The notes under the pieces are model-generated. The model had not been told where the DNA came from. It worked only from the letters and a program-made list of their open reading frames with translations, and ran no database searches. Below are positions 40,557 through 51,900 of a stretch of 64,000 nucleotides of DNA, piece by piece. A program made the translations under genes and the position numbers. The first letter of the stretch is position 1. Every line of letters starts with the position of its first letter. Source of the stretch: Petrosia ficiformis (lineage: Eukaryota > Porifera > Demospongiae > Haplosclerida > Petrosiidae). Location: the NCBI GenBank assembly GCA_947044365.1, contig OX345639.1, forward strand, positions 4,879,944 through 4,943,943. Reading direction: 5' to 3'.

Positions 40557-42465
40557 CATGCATGCATGCATGCATGTATGTATGTATGTATGTATGTATG
40601 TATGTATGTATATGTATGTATATGTATGTATGTATATATTATATTTAATGTACAAGTGGTATACCTCTTGAGGGCATAGTTCCTGCTAAGTGTTCATCAC
40701 ATGCAAATATCCCAGAGGCCTGTCCATGGTAAGTGTCTAGAGTTTTGATACGTTGATAAGAAGAATCCCAGTCAGATTTGTTATGAGACTGACGATACCA
40801 CACTCCACCAGATTTTAGAGCCTGTCCATTATTTACTCCATGAGTATACAGTGTTGCTTTGTCAGCAGAAGTTTTAGGAAAGTCAGGTCCTGTATACCAA
40901 CCTTTCCAGTCAAATCCTTGTTCGTGTAGGGTTTCTGCAAGATCCCATAAGAACTGCTCCTCTCCATTTGAATGGTAGTCTAGTAACCAGTGCACTGTTA
41001 GTACAAGATCCTGCCATCTTGCTCCAGACCTGAGAAATTTATAATAATCTTCATGTCAAGTAATTTGTAACCATAGTTAAAGAATAAGCTAGACAGACAG
41101 ATGCCAATATAAATGGAATGACAGATGGATGTGCAAACAGAGAACCAAAAGGAACAGTGGTTTGTCATACCACGAACCATCCAGTAGTACAGTGAACATT
41201 CTTTGCTGTCCATCTGTCTATCCATTCGTCTGCCTGTCTGTCCATTGATTCATCCATTGATTCATCCAATGATCCATACATCCATATATACATATTGTAT
41301 GTATGTATGTATGTACCATGTTTCACCCAGTGGTATAGTGAACATTCTTTGATGAGCAGTGTGAAGAAATTTAAACATGGCTGGTAAGACAGAGGAATTC
41401 CCTGTTGCTTCATAGTACTGTCGTAGAGCAAACATCACTGGGTACTTGGACCAGTAACAATCCCCATTCTGTTGATCATCAAGACCCAACCAGCCACTAT
41501 CTGTTTGATGTGCTAATATATAAAATATATATTTCTCTACCATTGCTATCAATTTCGTGTCGTTCAGCTGGTAGGCTAATGGGATGAACCCGTTTAACCA
41601 GTAAGGGGTTCTCTCATGAAGACCACCATCGGCATTTCCTCCGATCCAACTGGATTTCTCAATATCAGCCCAAAATAATGGAAGATGACCTGACAGACCA
41701 GCTGCCTGGATACCAAGCTGTTGCTTCAACCATCCTAGATGTGTCGTAATGTGCAATGGATGGAAAGATGAATAGATAGATAAATAGATGGATAGATAGA
41801 CAGATAGATGATAGATGAAAGGGATCCATGACCATAGCAATTAAGCCTGCCTGTCGTACACAGGAATCTGGTCATATATGCATAACTGAGTTGTTTTGCA
41901 CTTGTTTAGCTTCTCTGCGAAAAGAAAATTGTAGATATGCAACAACCCAGCTGTGTTTAATCAGACTCTTTTCCTGCCCCATGTGTGATAGTCTGGCTTG
42001 TAAGTCAAGACCATAGCTGAGCAGATCCACCAGTTGTGTGTATATATATTATACCTTGTGGTAAAATTGATCCCACAGGCAGGGTGACAAACTTAGGAGG
42101 TATAAGCGAGGCATTCTTTATCCCAGACACCTACATGTATACAACATATATAAGATTGGTAGTCATCTTGTTTAGGTTGCACTTACCTTACAAAGGTCAA
42201 GACTCTGACTTGTAATATTAGCTTTTAAATAGCAAAGAGGTGCCTCTACTCCACCACAATTAGATTTACAGTAAGCCCAGGCATGACAAAGTACATTCTT
42301 CTGACATAATTTAGCACACACAGAAACGGGATCTGAAGTGTTCAGAGTTATGGGCATTCCTGGTAGATCTCCATTTGGTCTGTCAATACCATCATCTCCA
42401 TTCTCCCAAACAGCCTGCACACTCCAGTTGGACACCAGAATTATCAAGACAGCAACAAAAAGCAT
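38431..42465 (-). CDS. Secreted GH127/DUF1680 glycoside hydrolase with apple/PAN-like domain
   Basis: GH127 (DUF1680) enzymes are alpha/alpha six-hairpin glycosidases typified by beta-L-arabinofuranosidases. Eleven exons, 42465-42187, 42130-42055, 41734-41317, 41029-40665, 40427-40350, 40284-40134, 40026-39836, 39736-39514, 39207-39129, 39064-38918 and 38583-38431, join to 719 residues. A signal peptide (MLFVAVLIILVSNWSVQA) is followed by a cysteine-rich apple/PAN-like stretch (VCAKLCQKNVLCHAWAYC). The GH127 core begins LPVGSILPQGWLKQQLGIQA. Other marks are SSWIGGNADGG, TPYWLNGFIPLAYQL, the Glu-x-Cys zinc motif TELCTVVEAM and the Cys-Cys pair YGCCTANFNQGWPK, which carries the catalytic nucleophile in characterised members. 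All zinc ligands seem present. Intron 9 has a GC-AG boundary (CAG|GCAAGA). Substrate unknown. Confidence 0.87.
38587..38895. repeat. (TATG)n microsatellite in the last GH127 intron
   Basis: About 300 bp of TATG/TGTG tetranucleotides directly beside the acceptor of the last exon (38584). On the - strand transcript it is CATA-rich. All frames through it are Y/M/C/V low-complexity strings. Confidence 0.97.
39268..39495. repeat. Dispersed repeat family R1, copy 3 (GH127 intron)
   Basis: Best-preserved uninterrupted copy: TATAGTTTAATGTCATAAGA, TTAATACATGATTATACTGT, AACTCAATAATGAAGCAATG and GTTATGAATATTTTTCTGAG. It shows the arrangement expected for the MITE-split copy at 8955-9535. Confidence 0.8.
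40430..40640. repeat. (TG)n / (CATG)n / (TATG)n compound microsatellite
   Basis: A TATG/TACG run, about 30 TG dinucleotides (40483-40541), CATG units and again TATG, in the GH127 intron just upstream (- strand) of the exon carrying the Glu-x-Cys motif. Confidence 0.97.
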
Positions 42466-42830
42466 GGCCTCTTATTGGTGTATATAATTATAATAATAAT
42501 TATTATAATAAAAGATCACGAGATTGAGCTATGAATATGTTTATCATGATGTTTAACTATGAATTATTCATAAACACAATAGCTCCGTCATAAAAATTAG
42601 TAGTTGTACAATGCCAAGTGCATGATGTCTGTGTATACTGCATTGAGTATAGCTATGACACATAGTTTCAGCTCCACCTGATGTTAATTCATACATACTT
42701 AATTGTACTACGTATTAATCAATAATAACCGTACATAAGTATTAACACAGATACAACAAATTTTATTTCATAATCAAATAAAATATCTACTATTGTAGAC
42801 AATTTTTCATATTCCCAAAAAAATTATTTC
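42466..42830. other. Spacer upstream of GH127 / downstream of UTP25
   Basis: 365 bp holding the GH127 promoter on the - strand and the UTP25 3' end. (TAATAAT)-rich just before the GH127 start, with TATATAATTATA at about 42480. No strong motif was recognised. Confidence 0.5.
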
Positions 42831-44129
42831 TCACAAGTTGCCAGTAACTATAGTATGTTTCATTTCTTCCGATTTAATTAGTGTCAAGACATTGGTACTT
42901 CCTGTCACACGCTGAAGGGACAATACATCATAATGTGAGTATAGGGTGGTAACTGTCCCTCTGCTGCTATCACTACTCATCATATTAATCAACTCGGAAT
43001 AAAATTCTGGATAAGTGGGTGGGGCATAAAATACGAGATGATGAATTCCACTGATCCGATATCTTCTGAAAAAATGTAATCTCTCTGTCAATAGGAGGAG
43101 TTTTCTCCGCCCACTAGCAAAAAATGTTCTGGCTCGAGATAATGATGACGGTTTAGTATATCTAGAAATATATTGGGAAGATGGGATAAATAGAAAGAAT
43201 GGATGATAGATGGATGGGTGATTGGACTTACTCCGACATGTGTGCGAATTCAATTTCTTCTTTTTTCAGATGATTTCTCAAACGAACAAAATCAAAGTAA
43301 GAAGGGATGAAGACACATATATGTTCCATGAGAGGACTTGATAACTTGGGCAATATCTAATACATACATAATTATATACATACATATATACACACATACA
43401 TACTGTACCTACGTACTGATAATTTTTAGATTTATATACTCACTTCATCCACAAAGTATTTGAAGCGACTATCAGGAATTTCCTGGTGGGTGTGGCTTTT
43501 GATTCTATGAAAATATTGAGGTACTGACCGTACAACCTGACAAACTGACCCTGTCCATGTTGAGGTACTTATTCTTACCTGTCCTTCATAATCTTATGAA
43601 AGAAGTCAAGAAACAAACAATATTTCAATAACTACTTAAAACAGTTTTTGGAGGTGTCCAGCAGAAACATCAATATAGATAAAACAATATTTGACTAGCA
43701 TGTTGTGAAATATGTCTCACAAACCAGCCCATTTATGGCTTATGAGATATAGAATTAACCCACTAAGCTATGACTGCTATTGACTAATAATTAATCTTGC
43801 TGTGAGGTTACTGTTCTTATTTTGGTGTATCATTCTCATAACTAATCAGATAATTTATCCAGTAATTCCGGAAAATGGCCAATTGCTGGACATTATTTGA
43901 AGCACTGTTACATGTACAGTAATAAGGATACTATGAAAATATGATGACACGAGAGAATTAATTTCAGGTGTTTGGACCGCAGAGAAGAGTAAGTACTGAC
44001 AATAATACTTCCCTCTTCCATTTAATGCCCATTCTCTCACTCTAGAGAAATCAACACCATGTCCATTTTTAGGTTGTAAATGAAGATGAGAGAACAGGTG
44101 CTAAAGAAAAGATGAAATCGTTTGCATCA

Positions 44130-44163
<34 letters not shown>

Positions 44164-47100
44164 CATACATACATGTACATGCATATACCTACATATGTAT
44201 GTATGTATGTACACACATGCTAAACCACACCTACCATCACATGATCCCAGTTCTGCATTAGGAAGACATCGGTTTGATCAATAATTACTATTTCCAACGA
44301 TGACAAAAAATCAAAATCTCTTTCCTTGTCTCCCTCTCCTCCGATAATAGTGCGGAGACCCAAAGGTGAGGCAATAATGACGTCACATGAATAGAACTTG
44401 GTATAGAGTCTCAATGAGGTTTTCTTAACAGCCACACCCACTCTGAAACAATCATCAGTGTTACCATCAAATATATGTAGATAAGAATCTTTGAGGACGA
44501 ATATATATACAAGAATAATAAAAACATTTTCAATAAAAATGGAGAAAGATGTAGGGACGTCAAAACCCAAGAAGCATGTGAACAAGTTTGGGAGGTTAAT
44601 GTAGGACCTAAAATTAAACAAACCACTTTCCATATAACCCTACGTTAACCTCCCAAACTTGTTCGCATGCTTTTTGGGTTTTGACGTCCCTACATCTTTC
44701 TCCTGAAAATGTTTTTATTATTCTTGTTTCTGTTGTTTTTTCTGAATGGTAGACGATTTGTGAATATTTTATGTAGATCGCTATGAGGCTTGATCATCAT
44801 TGAAGGTCAGACTTTTGTATAATTATACCATTATTTATGAATTGATTATCATTCTTTTTCACTTACAGATGACACTGCCTATTTTATATTTCACTTACAG
44901 CTTTGCCACAAGAAGTAGTGCTAGTCTCTGTGTCAACCATTCGGCATTCCAGTGCTCATCATAGTATATAATATTATATTATCAGTATATCATGGTTTTA
45001 ATATTATTTTAAGAATGAATTTGCTCACAAACTTTATTACTATTCTTATGATTCCAACGTAGCAGCAGTTTCAGTAAACAGCTTTCATGTTCTGAGGACA
45101 CAAATGCGCAAGAACAATTAATTCCACGTTGGACCACGTGGCTAAATTAATGAATACACTTATAAAAATGGCATCCAATTTGAGATCAAATCTTTGCCTT
45201 CGTTGAGACTGTCTTCTTTCATAGCATCTGAAGATATCATCTCGATACTTGTACATTAGAATGCGATTGGAATGGTGATAGAATCATTGTGATAGTTCAA
45301 CAAACAAAAAAATGATTTGTCTGGAAAATAATAAGTATAATAATATGATGAACATTTTGCCAGTTTTGCTACCTGCCGGTTCTCTACCTTAAAGATGATC
45401 TCCAGCTATCTAGAAGATGTTGTTAGTCATAAGAACACTAGATATCAAAAAATATGTGTGTATTAAGACTTGTTCTATAATTTTAGCAGAGATTTCAGCT
45501 CATCACTTGCAATTGAAATGTATAGGCGGCCATTTTTTTTCCGTGCCATCCCTACATAGTGAGTACTACCGTACTCTCTGATAAATATATATGTACATTC
45601 AGGTATAATGAATGTTTAATAAAGTGAACTACACAAAAACACACACATCTACACATTGAGACCACCAGTTACCTATAGACCAAGTCAACTTAATAAACCA
45701 ATATAGATATGAAAGAGTAATAATTATTATAGCAATAATTTACTTCCTATTTCTTGATCATCAAATTGAGGTAATCTCCTCACACACAAATATAAATTGT
45801 AGGATTACAATCAGTACACACACACAGTCACACATACAGACAGCATAAAAACAGTTTGGTATCGTTCATTATCAATAATATAATATTTACGTATTTACAC
45901 AAAGCCTTCCCTCTCACTTGGTTTATAGCCAGGAGGTTTCTGTTCCTCTGCTGAGCCGTATTCTTTCCTGAAACGCTTGCGATGAGACACCTCACCCTAT
46001 CAAATATAATATATCTACTAATAATATATGAATAATGATCGTGTAAACCTTTCCGGGAGGTAGTAAGGATTTTATCATAGTTTCAACAGTTTTCAGAGCA
46101 GAATTTCTAAAAGGCATTATAATTAGAACCTTTGGACGAGTCAAACCCTGATCTCTAATTTCTCTATATTGATCAGATATACGTAATGAATCTTCATGCT
46201 CAAAATCATCCTTACCCAATCTCTCTTCCTTCTCTTGAAGCAGCTGTTAGCTTAGCGTTATTCTTAAGAACACGTGAACGATTTCTATGTGAACTAATTA
46301 TTAAAACTGTAACCATGGCAACATACTTACTTTATCACATGATTCAATGCATGTAGTACATAAACACGTCTTATCTCTTCAGCTTTGTCATGTGTATGGC
46401 AGGTGAAAACGAGATCCTGAAAAGGGTGTGGCTACTAGATTAAAAGGTGTGTATGTTTAATGACTATATAGTACCTTATAACCATTCATGATTGTGAAGA
46501 GATGATTTTGAAGTGATGTGAAAGGATCTGGTTGAGAGAAGAAAGCTCAGTAAGTAAACAGATATATACATGCAGATTATGACTATATAGCCTTTAAATG
46601 AACTCAAAATATCATTTATGCAGATCTTGAGATCCATTGAATACACAAATGTATCATACTATATAGGATAAGTGTCCTTAGTATAGAGGTGTCCTTAATG
46701 TATATGCAATAGATACACGTAGATAGATAGATAGATAGATAGATAGATGCATAGATCATTAATAGACATATGGTACAGAGGTATACAGACAAACACCATA
46801 CTTTTATCATCAGTTGAATTAGCTTTTGACCATACTGAAGCCAGAGGTTGTCGAACCTTACAAATTTACACAATGATGGAACTTTATAACACTATCAAAT
46901 GTTCTTACGTGTAGAGCCTTTAGTGAGAGTGGCTTAATATCTTTATCTGGACCTTCCCAATTAATATGTGAAGTAGGTGTGGTTAACCATTGTACAAAAC
47001 CAAGATCTGTATACTGATGTGATATGAACTTGCATGTGATAATATCATGAATAATACAAGTACAGATCAGACTAGGCCTGGGTAAATAATCATTAATCAA

Positions 47101-48681
47101 TCGAAAATTCTTCTGATTATCGATTGTAAGTGTGATATTGGTTATTCCAAAACACATACTTTTCAAGCATGCGACAGCAAATAATGAAAGTAATATTGAT
47201 CTACTATTGTTTAAAGTATAAATACTATAGTTAATGATTGAAAGTAATGGTACTTAAAACTACTTGGGATCATAAATGTATTTGGACATACGATATCAAA
47301 TTTCAACTAGAGAGAACAACATCCTATTAATTAAAGTGGGTGTGTCCTCAATCCTAGGCCAGTTTACTTGGTAAAAGGTTAAAGATCTGTCATTAACCAC
47401 ACCCACTCACAGTGCTGTTCTTTCAAACTGATCCCCTTACCTGAATCTGTTTTAAACTGAGAGGTTGTGAATACAACTGTTTAAGAATTTCAACTTCTTC
47501 ATCCTTGATATTATAATCATAATGCATCGTAAATGGTTCATCTGTTTCTACGTCTTCATCATCACTGAATATATCGTCCTCCTGAAAACTACATGTATCT
47601 TCATCAGCGATCAATTCCTAAGGGTTAAAAAAAAAATCTGAAATATTCATCACTAACCTTTCACTGAATATATAATTATTATGAACTGTAGGGCCGTCCC
47701 TATAATTGCTTTCCCATGGGTTCAAACTATATATATATATGTTTGTGTCACTTACACGAGTATGCATTGTATGCACAGTTAAGGAAGTTTACGTAGAAAC
47801 TGGAACTAATAGCTAGCTATTCTACCTGAAATATATTCCTAAAGTTCTACAAGATCCTTGAAAAGGTAAGGAGACTAGATAATCAAAACAATAACTATAA
47901 TAGGCTGTTGTGTTTTAGGCATGATAAAAGTCAGCCATGTTAACTGAATGATGGACACCACAAAGCAATCATAGTGATACTTTTTTCTAAAATGCTCATT
48001 AACCCTCGCCCACGTAGGCAGAGCAAAGGGTTACTGTAATCTGGTTTAAATATGCAATGAGTTTCTTCATGTAACTTTCACTACTATAAATAGTAACAAA
48101 ACCACACCCATCTACTATTTATAGTAACATACAACCATTAACAAGTTGACTGCCTAAATGTATGCTGTAATGCAATGACTGTTACACAATCGAAGAGGCA
48201 CCGTCGCAAACGTTTGGGCCAAATAGCCAACACATCTAACAAAATTTGGTATATAGATTTCCTTTTGATGCTAAATTCCAAAAACTCTCATCACATGTAC
48301 ATAATAATTATATATGATGTATGAATTACCATTACATCACTAGTAATAATAGACAAACCTTATGATCTGCCTGCCCTTTAGTTATAGTGGTAGGTGTGGT
48401 GTTTAATTCACTGGAGTACTTTTGCTGAGCAGGTAACGAGTCAACAAGTATTTGATAAGCCGATGGAACATCTTCCTGAAGTGTAGTATAACTAATAAAT
48501 CAATGTAATTTCCTCTGATCTACCTCATTATCACTAAGATGTATCTTTTCTATTTTTGTCTTTTTGTGAGATACTTTTGGTTCCTGTAAATCATTTCTGC
48601 CTCTTGCTTTTCTCTAAGATCAATATATAATATCATATATTACTAATAATATTTCCAAAGTACCTTCCTTTCCATCACCAT
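42831..48681 (-). CDS. UTP25: U3 snoRNP/SSU processome factor UTP25 (DIEXF/DEF), with a frame break
   Basis: Nucleolar DEAD-like protein of the SSU processome; the zebrafish orthologue is Def. Exons: 48681-48664, 48613-48524, 48475-48359, 47617-47441, 47013-46909, 46856-46802, 46527-46475, 46416-46331, a block about 46288-46049 containing the frame break, 45996-45918, 44488-44235, 44100-43932, 43592-43444, 43356-43232 and 43161-42831. Family marks: [138 protein letters not shown] and [15 protein letters not shown]. Between exon 8 and GLTRPKV the frame shifts by one base near 46230-46250. The promoter has CACGTG and an NRF1-type palindrome. Confidence 0.92.
43645..43915. repeat. Dispersed repeat family R2, copy 2 (UTP25 intron)
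   Basis: GGTGTCCAGCAGAAACATCA, TGACTGCTATTGACTAATAA, GTGAGGTTACTGTTCTTATT and AAAATGGCCAATTGCTGGAC blocks match 21835-22315. Compact, with no interruption between halves. Confidence 0.75.
44509..44727. repeat. Long inverted repeat (about 90-bp arms, 33-bp loop) in a UTP25 intron
   Basis: Left arm 44509-44605 and right arm 44639-44727 are reverse complements with a few mismatches and small indels. Examples are GATGTAGGGACGTCAAAACC against GGTTTTGACGTCCCTACATC, and CAAGTTTGGGAGGTTAA against TTAACCTCCCAAACTTG. The transcript could fold into a long near-perfect hairpin. It lies 20 bp upstream (- strand) of a weak acceptor (CTCAAAG) at 44489. Confidence 0.92.
47690..47995. mobile_element. Dispersed repeat family R3, copy 1 (MITE-like, UTP25 intron)
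   Basis: Starts TAGGGCCGTCCCTATAATTG and ends AAAGCAATCATAGTGATACT. The ends are inverted (core ATCCCTATGATTGCTTT, better preserved in copy 2). Shared interior: AGAAACTGGAACTAATAGC, TATTCCTAAAGTTCTACAAG and GGCTGTTGTGTTTTAGGCAT. No coding frame. Confidence 0.78.
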
Positions 48682-48760
48682 GTGTACCCACGTGGTGTTT
48701 AAACTGCGCATGCGCAAATTAAGCTTAATTTTCTAAACATTATTATTAGGCAAACAATTA
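48682..48760. promoter_or_regulatory. UTP25 promoter: E-box plus NRF1-type palindrome
   Basis: CACGTG at 48689-48694 and the perfect palindrome TGCGCATGCGCA at 48705-48716, 8-35 bp upstream of the first UTP25 ATG. Both are copied at 54563-54590 in the ARP2 duplication. Confidence 0.7.
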
Positions 48761-48921
48761 TTATAAAATTATTATAAAATTATTATTGTACAAACAAAAT
48801 TTAACTAAAACATTAAAAAAAACCAGCGAATCAGTTAATAACTAACAACTGCTAAATTTAATGGATATGAGTCATACTGAGTAATAATACTACACACACT
48901 ACATAAGAAAAGCGTGTGTGG

Positions 48922-51900
48922 TTATTTGACAGACACTCCGAGTTTCTCCAAACATTTGAGGCCTTTTTCTTGATATTCTGCTCGTGTCATCCAGAAGGAA
49001 TCTTTATCCTTCATAATGTCAGCCAAAACAGCACCACCCAGAAATACCATGTGTTTACGACGTGGAGGGTCCTCTATTCGAATCTTGAATTTCTAGAGTA
49101 GTGATATTTACAAGATGTTTTCTAAAGATACAGTTTACTAGTTGGCTACTCAAATAAGCATCCACTCTTTTATCCATCGATAAATCCATCCATCTACATG
49201 TATTTATCTATCATCCATCCATCCATCCATCCATTCGTCTGTCCGTCCATCCATCCATCTATTCATCCATCCACCCATTCATCCACCCATTCATCCACCC
49301 ATGGAGGTTAGGTGGTACTTACTGAAAGTTTACTAGTATCTCCCTTGAGTGTCCTTTCCAAATACAATTGTTTCACCTCTCTTTCAAGACGAGAGGGCAG
49401 TCCAGGAAACATCGTTGAACCTCCACTAACAACAACGTGTTTGTAAAAATCAGGTCTAATATCAAAATCTATAGCCTCAATTGTGTTATATAACAACTCA
49501 GCCACACCCACATTATTAATATCAATATTGATTAAATGAGGTTGAAAGAGGATTTCTGGGGCCTCAAATCTCTCACCTCCAAGTTTCACAACTCGCCCAT
49601 CAGGAAGCTAAAAGAGTAATGAATTAACAAACACTTATCACTAACACAGCTGTATAAAATATGTACAAAAATATTAAAAATAGAATGCGTATTGACACGT
49701 CAAAATTGAGCATCATAAGCCAGGAAACATTTCACGAATCTGGCAAAAATAATGCGGTTCACAAAAATAAAATAGCGAATTTACAGTATAAACATTATGA
49801 AAACCACGCGTTGCACGTGTTGATTGTGGAGTTGCTCGAGTGTGAAAAAAAGTCAAGTAAGACAGAAGTCACTGGTTTGAGATTTTTTTCTTTGCAGGAA
49901 GATACCAGGTTTGGTTCAGGTAATACCTGCAAGCATAATAACTATTATTGATATATCTCCTTTGAGAGTTTGTTTTGCCACTCGTCAGTTCTCTACTTCA
50001 CCTAGGATGTTTGGCCATATAGGTCTTGTTAGTCTTGAAAACACTCAATATCATAAGGTACATGTATGTGTTTAATTAAACTTAACCGCATTTACATATT
50101 AGTATTTTTATAGCTCGTAGGGCCATCCCTATGATTGCTTTCCCACGGGTTTGATGTATGTTTATATATATATTTTCTTGTGTCCACTTACGCAAGTATG
50201 CGTTGTATACGTAGTTAAGGAAGTGACGTAATTCCCAGGGGGCTCGGTCAATTAATGGGCGTGGTGCGTAATAGAACGCACACTCGAACTAGTCTGGGGA
50301 CCCGCCCCTTCACAACGAGGAAGGGTCTGGCAACATGTGTATTCACAAGTTGTCACAGTGGAATTTGAAGATTATGGTTGTATATGTAAACGTATTAAAA
50401 TTTTTAACACGTGCACGTATGGGGTTCCTGTGTGTAGTATACTATGTGGTAGCTTTCAGACCTCGAGACTGGTATTCTTCAACCATGCTTTACATTATAA
50501 ATATTAAGGGAGTCACAACAATCACGATGGAGGAACTGGTACTTCTCAAAGTGTTGAATACAAGTGGAAGAAGGGCAAAACAAAGGCTTTTACCATATCC
50601 AGTTGGTAAAATAACAAAACAATCTTTTCCTTTTAAGAAGTGTGAAACAACTTTTAGCTGTTCTGGCTTGATAGCATCGTATCCCAGATGATTCCCAGCC
50701 TGTTTAACTAAAAGTACACGCCCCTGATCGGTTAGATCAAAGCGTAGCAGAAATCCTGCTACGGTGACAACTTGTGAATACGCATGTTGCCAGACCCTTC
50801 CTTGTTGCAAAGGGGCGGGTCCCCAGACTACGCTCGAACTTAGCAGAAGGGTTGTAGCTTACATAGAATTAGAAACTGGAACTACTAGCTAACTGTTCTA
50901 CCTGAAATATATTCCTAAAGTTCTACAAGATTCTTTAAAAGGTAAAGAGAGTAGATAATCAAAATAGTAACTATAATAGGCTGTTGTGTTTCAGGCATGA
51001 TAAAGTCAGCCATGATTACTGAATGCTGGACACCATAAAGCAATCATAGGGATACTTTTTTTCTCTATATACACTTTCTTCTGGGCCATATCTCTGGTAC
51101 TACCGTACTCTCTGATTTATGTATAGCACACTTACATGTATAAGTATTTAATTATATAGTATATACATAATGTATTTACATGTATAATATACTAAATATA
51201 GTATACTTAATGTACTTAAATGTATAATCATATAAATATTTAATATACTTACAGTATAGCTCTCAACCAGGACAGTTGTTTCTGTGGATAATTTCCGTTC
51301 TTGTTCTATATTATATCTAAAAGTTAGACATGATGAGATATATAATTACATAGAGGGAGATATTTCAACATAGACTAACACAACCTACCCAACATAACAG
51401 AGTTTTTCTTTCATCATACGGATGGTCTCAAAGTCTATGCATTGATTAAAATCATAGCCCCTCAATAACAGAAGCTTTATTAAATATTTTGTGATATCAC
51501 GACCAGCAACATCAAGTCGTCTGGTCAAATGAGATAAGCAAAATTTTTCATGTACAGGACATATATGAGTGACACCATCTCCAATCTCAACTACGACACC
51601 TGTGTGTAGACCTGATGAGATTGATTAGGGTAAATGTTTTAAAGGTATAAAGACAATATTAAATAGTAGATGTTGTTTTATTGCCAACAGTGTGAGTATA
51701 AAGATCAAAACTCTCCAATCACTAGAACAACTCATTTATATATGACATACTCTCCTTTGATTACACAAAACACTTATTAAATTTGTTAGGGTTCTCAGGG
51801 TAATTGTGTACATTTGTTGTGTGTATATGTATATATATATATTTTGTATCTTACCTTGAGCGTACAGTGTTAGTACGGCTTGAATAGCTATACGCACACC

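Noticed and set aside
40345..40680. Frames in the (TG)n/(CATG)n region
   Set aside because: Microsatellite inside a GH127 intron.
41846..42046. Possible extra GH127 exon (- strand, LVDLLSYGLDLQARLSHMGQ)
   Set aside because: Direct splicing 42055 to 41734 gives the conserved PQGWLKQQL join in phase; the open stretch does not match the family and is intronic.
48916..49101. 61-codon + strand frames, identical at 54811-54996
   Set aside because: Antisense shadows of the last ARP2 exon; the identity reflects the duplicated gene.
50490..50810. Functional RecQ-helicase gene
   Set aside because: About 100 codons only, one in-frame stop before the continuation, no helicase motifs III-VI, and enclosed between transposon termini.
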